Below are positions 58,398 to 64,000 of a stretch of DNA of 64,000 nucleotides, piece after piece. Origin of the DNA: an uncultured Lachnospiraceae bacterium (GTDB lineage Bacteria; Bacillota; Clostridia; Lachnospirales; Lachnospiraceae); contig CAJUFE010000017.1 of assembly GCA_910585635.1 (NCBI GenBank), positions 16,588 through 80,587 of the forward strand, in the 5' to 3' direction. The notes under the pieces are model-generated. The model was given only the letters and a program-made list of their open reading frames with translations, had not been told where the DNA came from and searched no databases. Numbering within the stretch: position 1 is the first letter of the stretch; the number at the start of each line of letters is the position of its first letter. A program made the position numbers and the translations under genes.

Positions 58398-60908
58398 ATG
58401 GATATAAACGGGACTTTGAATGACAGGCAGCTGGAAGCGGTCACTTGTACGGAGGGGCCTCTCCTGGTGCTGGCGGGGGCCGGGTCGGGGAAGACCAGGG
58501 TGCTGGCACACCGGATCGCCTATCTGATCGAGGAGAAGGCGGTCAACCCCTGGAACATCCTGGCGATCACCTTTACCAACAAGGCGGCAGGGGAGATGAA
58601 GGAGCGGGTGGGGCGGACGGTGGACTTTGGGGCGGACAGTGTCTGGGTCAGCACCTTCCATTCTACCTGTGTGCGGATCTTGAGACGGCATTGTGAGGCC
58701 TTGGGATATGGCACGAATTTTTCCATCTACGACTCGGACGATCAGAAGACCCTGGTAAAGCAGGTGTTAAAAAAGCTGGATGTGGATACGAAGCTTTACA
58801 GGGACCGGGCAATGTTGGGCTACATATCGGATGCGAAGGACAAGCTGATCAGCCCGGCGGCTTTTGAGGAACAGGCGGTGGATTTCCGGGAAAAGAAGAT
58901 CGCGCTGATCTACAAGACCTACCAGGAGGAGCTTTTCCAGAACAATGCCATGGATTTCGATGACCTGATCGTGAAGACGGTGGAGCTTTTCAGGACCTGC
59001 CCGGAGGTGTTGGACTACTATCAGGAGCGGTTCCGTTATATCATGGTGGATGAGTACCAGGATACAAACCATGCCCAGTTCAAGCTGGTGGAGCTTCTGG
59101 CCGCCAAGTACAGGAACCTGTGCGTGGTGGGGGATGACGACCAGTCGATCTACCGGTTCCGGGGAGCGGATGTGCGCAACATCCTGGATTTCGAGGCCGC
59201 CTTCCCGGGGGCCAGGGTAGTGAAGCTGGAGCAGAATTACCGCTCCACGAAAAATATCCTGGCCGCGGCTAATGAGGTGATCGCCAATAACTACAACCGG
59301 AAGGGGAAGGAGCTGTGGACGGCCAACGATCAGGGGGAGCGGGTCCGTTTCCATCAGTTTGGCACGGCCGAGGAGGAGGCCGATTTTATCTCCGGCAGCC
59401 TGCGAAAGCTGGAGGAGAAGGGGCTGGATTGGAAGGATATGGCGGTCCTCTACCGGACCAATGCCCAGTCCAGGCTCCTGGAGGAATATTGCATCCGGCA
59501 GAACGTCCCCTATCTGCTGGTGGGCGGTGTGAACTTTTACCAGCGCAAGGAGATCAAGGATATCTTAGCCTACTTAAAGACCATCGCCAATGGGGTGGAC
59601 GATCTGGCGGTCCTTCGGATCATCAATGTACCCAGGCGGGGGATCGGGGCGGCGACGATCGGGAAGATCACGGCATTTGCCTCGGAGCACGGGATGCATC
59701 TGTATGACGGGGTAAAGGCGGTGGGACAGGTACCGGGGATCGGGAAAGCAGGACTGAAGGTGCAGGCATTTTCCGACCAGATCGAGGCCTTCCGACGGAT
59801 ATCGGAGGACCCGGAAAAGACGATCGCAGATCTGATCCAGAAGGTCTTGGATGATACGGGTTATCAGAAGGAGCTGGAGGATGAAGGGGATGAGAGCGGC
59901 GAGGGCCGTCTGGAAAATATCCAGGAGCTGATCAGCAAGGCGGCCAGCTATCAGGACGAGGAAGAGGACCCCACCCTGGACGGATTTTTGGAGCAGGTGG
60001 CCCTGGTGGCGGATGTGGACCGGATGGATGAGGAGCAGAGCCGGGTCACGCTGATGACCCTCCACAGCGCCAAAGGCCTGGAATTTCCCGTAGTCTTTTT
60101 GGCCGGGATGGAGGACGGCTTATTTCCCAGCTCCCAGTCGATCTTCGGGGACGACAGGGAAGCCGTGGAGGAGGAGCGCAGGCTCTGCTATGTGGGGATC
60201 ACCCGGGCCAGGAAGGAGCTGGTCATGACCGGGGCCAGGCTGCGCATGGTCCACGGCGAGACCCGATATGCCAAGGTCAGCCGGTTCGTGGAGGAGATCT
60301 CCGAGGGATACTTAGACAAGAGCCGGCCCAGGCTGACGGCTGACGGCTGGCGGACGGACGAGGATGGGAAAGATGGAAGGGGCAGAGGCGGAGCGGCGGG
60401 AACAGAGGGGGATGCTTTTTCCAGGAGGCGAGGTCCGGGCAAGGGCAGCGTCAGCTCCTTTGCGCCGGGCAATGATCCTTATCGGAACCCCTATGCGTCC
60501 CAGGATGTACAGGCCTCCTCCTTTTCCAAGGACCGGCGGGGGGGCCAGAACGCGCCAGGTCCCCAGGCGTCTGGAGGCATCGGGGGCGTGTCGGATCCCA
60601 CAGCGTATGGGGGCGTTGGGGCCGTGTCGGATCCCCAGGCGCCTGGAAGCGCCAAAGCTGTGTCAGGGTCCCGGGCATCTATGGCCCGATCTGCCGGAGG
60701 AGCCGCTTTTGGCAAGACCTTTTCCGTGGCCAAGGCCAGCCGCCTGGACTACAAGGCCGGGGACCGGGTGCGCCATATGAGATACGGCGAAGGTGTGGTC
60801 CAGGAGATCAAGGACGGAAAAAGGGACTATGAGGTCACGGTCTGCTTTGATAAGTCCGGGGTGAAGAAGATGATGGCTTCCTTCGCGAAGCTGGAGAAGG
60901 TAGATTGA
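58398..60908 (+). CDS. pcrA: PcrA/UvrD-type superfamily 1 DNA helicase with repeat-bearing linker
   Basis: 3'-5' helicase for repair, replication-fork clearance and plasmid replication. ATG 58398 gives 836 aa, about 90-100 more than B. subtilis PcrA; in-frame codons upstream of it precede the promoter. Helicase motifs: NDRQLEAV (Q motif), LAGAGSGKTRV (Walker A, Lys32), ITFTNKAAGEM, IMVDEYQDTN, VVGDDDQSIYRFRGAD, LEQNYRS, TLMTLHSAKGLEFPVVFLAG and EERRLCYVGITRA. Between the helicase core and the last 45 residues is a linker (about residues 665-785) with degenerate 13-residue units (GGVGAVSDPQAPG type). The C-terminal VRHMRYGEGVVQEIK is the RNA-polymerase-binding Tudor-like module of PcrA, which is retained. 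Confidence 0.96.
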   Translation: MDINGTLNDRQLEAVTCTEGPLLVLAGAGSGKTRVLAHRIAYLIEEKAVNPWNILAITFTNKAAGEMKERVGRTVDFGADSVWVSTFHSTCVRILRRHCEALGYGTNFSIYDSDDQKTLVKQVLKKLDVDTKLYRDRAMLGYISDAKDKLISPAAFEEQAVDFREKKIALIYKTYQEELFQNNAMDFDDLIVKTVELFRTCPEVLDYYQERFRYIMVDEYQDTNHAQFKLVELLAAKYRNLCVVGDDDQSIYRFRGADVRNILDFEAAFPGARVVKLEQNYRSTKNILAAANEVIANNYNRKGKELWTANDQGERVRFHQFGTAEEEADFISGSLRKLEEKGLDWKDMAVLYRTNAQSRLLEEYCIRQNVPYLLVGGVNFYQRKEIKDILAYLKTIANGVDDLAVLRIINVPRRGIGAATIGKITAFASEHGMHLYDGVKAVGQVPGIGKAGLKVQAFSDQIEAFRRISEDPEKTIADLIQKVLDDTGYQKELEDEGDESGEGRLENIQELISKAASYQDEEEDPTLDGFLEQVALVADVDRMDEEQSRVTLMTLHSAKGLEFPVVFLAGMEDGLFPSSQSIFGDDREAVEEERRLCYVGITRARKELVMTGARLRMVHGETRYAKVSRFVEEISEGYLDKSRPRLTADGWRTDEDGKDGRGRGGAAGTEGDAFSRRRGPGKGSVSSFAPGNDPYRNPYASQDVQASSFSKDRRGGQNAPGPQASGGIGGVSDPTAYGGVGAVSDPQAPGSAKAVSGSRASMARSAGGAAFGKTFSVAKASRLDYKAGDRVRHMRYGEGVVQEIKDGKRDYEVTVCFDKSGVKKMMASFAKLEKVD

Positions 60909-61111
60909 GGGATGCGGACAACGATCTTGTGCATTTACAGTCCATAGACGATATCCTGCTGCTGTGAACGGCATGGCGGCGGACCGTGACCTTGTACAAA
61001 ATGTACGATCAAAGTTTCCGAAATTTAGGATAGTAAAATCAGCGGATCAATGGTATACTTAACGTAAGCGAGTAGTAAGCGCGAAATAAGAAGCAGAAAG
61101 GACGTGTGACC

Positions 61112-61447
61112 ATGAGTATGAACCGATTGGATGCGATGGGCAGGGAGGCCAGGGACCGTGTGGAGGAGATCATGAACTCCACCAGGCTGAATGATTTCCT
61201 CCACAGGAAAGAGGAAGAGGATAAGCAGAAGAATTGTATCCTTTGGATCCTGGCGATCATCGGGATAGTGGCGGCTGTGGCGGCGATCGCCTACGGCGTA
61301 TACCGCTTCTTCACCCCGGATTATCTGGAGGACTTCGAGGACGACTTCGAAGACGATTTTGATGACGATTTCTTCGAGGACGAGGAAAGATCGGAAGCTG
61401 CGGACAAAGCAGACGCAGAAGAGAAAGAAGAGAAGACCGAAGAGTGA
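61112..61447 (+). CDS. Small single-TM protein with strongly acidic tail
   Basis: A 111-aa protein; ATG 61112 is preceded by AAAGGA with good spacing (the GTG at 61106 is too close). Cytoplasmic-looking N-terminus with MNRLDAMGREARDRVEEIMNS, one membrane helix at about residues 42-64 (ILWILAIIGIVAAVAAIAYG), the motif YRFFTPDYLEDF, and a tail almost wholly Asp, Glu, Phe and Lys (FEDDFEDDFDDDFFEDEER). Similar small proteins occur widely in Lachnospiraceae near pcrA-like genes in my recollection, but no function is known. The tail could bind metal ions or a basic partner. Confidence 0.7.
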   Translation: MSMNRLDAMGREARDRVEEIMNSTRLNDFLHRKEEEDKQKNCILWILAIIGIVAAVAAIAYGVYRFFTPDYLEDFEDDFEDDFDDDFFEDEERSEAADKADAEEKEEKTEE

Positions 61448-61509
61448 TCCGGCAGATATGCAGACCGGTTGGGATGCTAGAGCATGGATGACGGATACTC
61501 GGTAAGGAG

Positions 61510-61535
61510 ATGCCTCTGGAGACAGGGGCATTTTT
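61510..61535 (+). terminator. Rho-independent terminator
   Basis: ATGCCTCT (61510-61517) pairs with AGGGGCAT (61524-61531, one G-U), then TTTTT. It ends the small membrane-protein transcript and rules out the ATG at 61510 as the start of the cupin gene. Confidence 0.75.
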
Positions 61536-61587
61536 GCATATGAAAGATCGTGTGCCGACAGAAAACCAAGAGGAGGAGAAAGAGCGG

Positions 61588-61929
61588 ATGAAGGAGAGAA
61601 AAGGAGAAAACTGGTGTTTTTGGAAGGATATGGCTGCTGAAGAGGTCGCCACAGGCGTGACACGCCGTATCTTAGCATTTTGCGATGAAGCGATGTGTGT
61701 GGAGAATACATTTCAAAAGGGCGCTGTGGGTAGTCTGCATCACCATCCGCATACGCAGATCACCTATGTTGCCAGCGGACGTTTCCGGTTTACGATCGGA
61801 GGGGAAACGAAAGAGGTGGCGGCAGGGGATACGCTCTGCAAGCAGGATGGGATCGTCCATGGCTGCGAGTGCTTAGAGAGCGGGGTCCTTGTGGACTTTT
61901 TTACACCGATGCGGGAGGACTTCTTATAA
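61588..61929 (+). CDS. Cupin-domain protein
   Basis: A 113-aa single-domain cupin; ATG 61588 follows AGGAGGAG at 61570-61577. The beta-barrel metal site is visible as GSLHHHPHTQITYVASGRF (motif 1, with His and Gln/Glu-type ligands) and VHGCECLESGVLVDFFTP (motif 2). N-terminal WCFWKDMAAEEVATGVTRRI resembles small cupins annotated as pectin-degradation or polyketide-type barrels, but no pathway genes are adjacent, so the substrate is unknown. It probably binds one divalent metal. It is cytoplasmic, without a signal peptide. Confidence 0.8.
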   Translation: MKERKGENWCFWKDMAAEEVATGVTRRILAFCDEAMCVENTFQKGAVGSLHHHPHTQITYVASGRFRFTIGGETKEVAAGDTLCKQDGIVHGCECLESGVLVDFFTPMREDFL

Positions 61930-62139
61930 GCTGAGGGATCGACAGTGTAGGGGCAGGACCGCTTTTCACAGGTATGCCAGAGGACCTCTTCCTCCGCTAC
62001 AAAACTGGTGTGTGTGACAAGTGACTGAGTGGAGGCTGTGCGTGATGGGGTGCACCTGATGACCTTGCGTGATAGCCGGCCGGCATGGTATAGTAGCAAG
62101 GGACGGATCAGGACAGTGATAGAGAAGGAGAGCGAGAGG

Positions 62140-63798
62140 ATGAAAAAGGGCGATATCGTAGAAGGCCGGATCGAAAAAGTGGAGTTCCCCGGGAAGGGGA
62201 TCTTGCAGGTGGAGGGAGAGCGGATCGTGGTCAAGAACGTGATCCCCGGGCAGAAGGTGCAGGTGCGGGTGACCAAGAAGCGGAAAGGGAGATGTGAGGG
62301 GACGGTCCTGGAGGTCCTTGAGAAGGCCCCGGGGGAGCTTTCGGAGGGAATCTGCCCCCATTTTACCCAGTGTGGGGGCTGTATCTACCAGAACCTGCCT
62401 TATGAGGCACAGGTGGAGCTAAAGGAGAGGCAGATCAGGGAGCTGCTGGCTTCTGTGTGTCCGGGGGTGGATGGGGCTATATACATGAGAACGGATGATG
62501 ACCGGGTGGGACAAGGGCGGAGCGGTCTTATGGGCCAGGCTGCAGCTGGCCATCTGTCTCCGGCCGTAGATCGGCCGCCCTGTCAGGGAGCGGGAGAGAA
62601 GTCCGATGATAGGACAGGCTTTGTGTGGCAGGGGTTAAAGCCCAGCCCGGTCGCGGAGGGGTATCGCAATAAGATGGAGTTTTCCTTTGGGGATGCCTAT
62701 AAGGGCGGGCCATTGGCCCTGGGGATGCACAGGAAGGGGAGCTTTTATGATATCGTGACCACAGAGGCTTGCCGGATCGTCCATCCGGACTTCTGTACGA
62801 TCTTGACGGTCACGAAGGACTATTTTGCGGGGCTGGGCGTGCCTTTTTATCGGAAGCTGCAGCACCAGGGCTTTCTGCGCCACCTGCTGGTGCGGCGGGC
62901 GGTGAAGACCGGAGAGATCCTGGTGGACCTGGTGACCACCTCCCAGACGGGATGGATCCTGGCACTGGATGGGATCAGAGTTGTAGAGCAGGGCGTGACC
63001 GAGCAGGGCCAGGCCGGACAAGATCCGGGCCAGCGGGAACAGCAGGCCGGATTGGTGCAGCAGATCATCAGAGGCTGGGCGGAGAAGATCCGCGCCTGCG
63101 AGGAGGAAGGCGCCCTGGAGGGGAAGCTGGCCGGAGTGCTCCACACCTGGAATGACAGCCTGGCGGATGTGGTGCAGAACGATAGGACCGATGTGCTTTT
63201 TGGCCAGGACTTCTTTTATGAGGAGCTTTTAGGGCTGCGCTTCAAGATCACCCCCTTTTCCTTCTTCCAGACCAATTCCCTGGGAGCGGAGGTCTTATAT
63301 GACACCGTCCGGGCATATATCGGGGAGACGAAGGACAAGACCATATTCGACCTATACAGCGGAACCGGCACGATCGCCCAGATCCTGGCCCCGGTGGCGG
63401 GACAGGTGACCGGCGTGGAGATCGTGGAGGAGGCAGTGGAGGCGGCCAGGGAAAACGCGGCCAGGAACGGGCTGGAAAACTGCCGCTTCATCGCCGGGGA
63501 TGTGCTGAAGGTGGTGGATGAGCTTAAGGAGAAGCCGGACCTGATCGTCTTAGATCCGCCGCGGGACGGGATCCATCCCAAGGCCCTGCCGAAGATCATC
63601 CGGTTCGGGGTGGAGAAGATCGTGTATGTGTCCTGCAAGCCCACCAGCCTGGTGCGGGACCTGGCAGTGCTCATGGAGGCCGGGTATCAGGTGGAGAAGG
63701 CCTGTGCGGTGGACATGTTCCCGGGGACTGGGGGGATCGAGACGGTATGTTCATTGACAAAAATATGTCCAGGCAGGATATATTTATATCCCGGTTAA
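62140..63798 (+). CDS. RlmD/RumA-family 23S rRNA (uracil-5)-methyltransferase with insertions
   Basis: SAM-dependent enzyme that makes 5-methyluridine in rRNA (RlmD/RlmCD type) or tRNA. ATG 62140 gives 552 aa, longer than the usual 450-470. Order: TRAM RNA-binding domain (residues 1-60), Fe-S cysteines Cys72, Cys78 and Cys81 in GICPHFTQCGGC with a fourth in TEACRIVH (about 212), then the methyltransferase FDLYSGTGTIAQILA (SAM site), VLDPPRDGIHPKAL and the catalytic Cys499 in VSCKPTSLVRDL. Extra length comes from a non-conserved Gly/Arg/Gln-rich insertion (about 113-167) and a Gln/Gly-rich loop (about 285-305). A weak promoter-like TTGCGT/TATAGT pair lies at 62065-62094. Confidence 0.93.
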   Translation: MKKGDIVEGRIEKVEFPGKGILQVEGERIVVKNVIPGQKVQVRVTKKRKGRCEGTVLEVLEKAPGELSEGICPHFTQCGGCIYQNLPYEAQVELKERQIRELLASVCPGVDGAIYMRTDDDRVGQGRSGLMGQAAAGHLSPAVDRPPCQGAGEKSDDRTGFVWQGLKPSPVAEGYRNKMEFSFGDAYKGGPLALGMHRKGSFYDIVTTEACRIVHPDFCTILTVTKDYFAGLGVPFYRKLQHQGFLRHLLVRRAVKTGEILVDLVTTSQTGWILALDGIRVVEQGVTEQGQAGQDPGQREQQAGLVQQIIRGWAEKIRACEEEGALEGKLAGVLHTWNDSLADVVQNDRTDVLFGQDFFYEELLGLRFKITPFSFFQTNSLGAEVLYDTVRAYIGETKDKTIFDLYSGTGTIAQILAPVAGQVTGVEIVEEAVEAARENAARNGLENCRFIAGDVLKVVDELKEKPDLIVLDPPRDGIHPKALPKIIRFGVEKIVYVSCKPTSLVRDLAVLMEAGYQVEKACAVDMFPGTGGIETVCSLTKICPGRIYLYPG

Positions 63799-63855
63799 GA
63801 GCGGACAGCATAGATCTTGGGGCGGATCGTCAGGTTATCGGAAAGAGGTATAAAT

Positions 63856-63900
63856 ATGTGTACAAGATTTGTATACAACGGGAATGATAGCATCGCTTGA
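63856..63900 (+). pseudogene. 5' scrap of a choloylglycine-hydrolase-like (linear amide C-N hydrolase) gene
   Basis: ATG 63856, behind GAAAGAGGT, encodes MCTRFVYNGNDSIA and then stops (TGA 63898-63900). MCTRFVYxGxDxI is the usual N-terminus of clostridial linear-amide hydrolases, with the catalytic nucleophile Cys2, normally followed by TGxNFD. Here the frame ends at once and CAATGGT/ACCATTG (63901-63920) follows. I read it as a truncated or deleted gene, though a chance match over 14 residues cannot be excluded. Nothing else is recognised to the end of the window. Confidence 0.4.
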
Positions 63901-64000
63901 CAATGGTAAACACACCATTGAATAAGACGCTGGGGGCAAGAAATTAGATTTTCCACTCAAAAGAAACGCGCTCGGCGGTGGCTTGGACCTGGGAGAGAAT

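Overview
The window reads as a chromosomal stretch of a spore-forming, anaerobic, high-GC Lachnospiraceae-type clostridium (Firmicutes). Reasons: a dcw cell-wall and division cluster runs directly into spoIIGA-sigE, Shine-Dalgarno sites are strong AGGAGG types, TTG starts are common, and a c-di-AMP synthase (cdaA), ybbR, HPr, Enzyme I and DUF1836 set is present. No rRNA, tRNA or CRISPR array was recognised. The taxon is inferred from gene content and style, not from a marker search.

Layout. 1-7.6 kb: mraY (5' cut by the window), murD, ftsW/spoVE, murA, ftsQ/divIB and ftsZ, all on +, with no murG between ftsW and murA. 7.6-9.5 kb: spoIIGA and sigE, preceded by a promoter that resembles a Spo0A-dependent spoIIG promoter and separated by a long palindromic element. 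9.8-18.4 kb: amino-acid biosynthesis (leuB, ilvD, ilvB, serC, serA, DUF1015). 18.4-23.6 kb: membrane and leucine-rich-repeat proteins of unknown role. 24.0-26.9 kb: an AT-rich two-gene island encoding an adenine methylase and an ATPase with TOPRIM-like motifs. It has its own promoter and terminator and looks horizontally acquired; it is the best candidate for an undescribed (defence-like) system. 27.0-34.3 kb: nagA-nagB on -, divergent from a LacI-type regulator with a TRAP transporter (dctP-dctQ-dctM) and an SGNH hydrolase. 34.5-41 kb: a giant DUF4132 protein between two small unknown proteins. 41.2-49.4 kb: a MobA-MobB fusion, an FtsA-like ATPase with extra beta-grasp-like modules, and a HlyD/MacB-type export system. 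49.6-57.4 kb: a candidate structured leader RNA, two unknown membrane proteins, cdaA, ybbR, HPr, ptsI, a Wzy-like polymerase and an Spx/ArsC-like protein. 57.5-64 kb: DUF1836 regulator (-), pcrA, a small acidic membrane protein, a cupin, an RlmD/RumA-type methyltransferase and the 5' scrap of an Ntn-hydrolase gene.

Two patterns cut across the window. First, a family of about 150-220 bp intergenic hairpin elements occurs in four full copies (about 11.0, 20.9, 35.2 and 41.1 kb) and about three relics. Its terminal stem is kept by compensatory base changes. Second, at least six unrelated proteins carry in-frame minisatellites with 36-42 nt (12-14 aa) units in linkers or tails (FtsW, MobA-MobB, FtsA-like, MacB ATPase, PcrA; a 21-nt version in the CmpB-type protein). 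Several intergenic regions also fold into clear nested hairpins (ftsZ leader, sigE-leuB, upstream of the cdaA operon).

Limits: assignments rest on motif recognition and reading by eye. No database search, folding or statistics were run.
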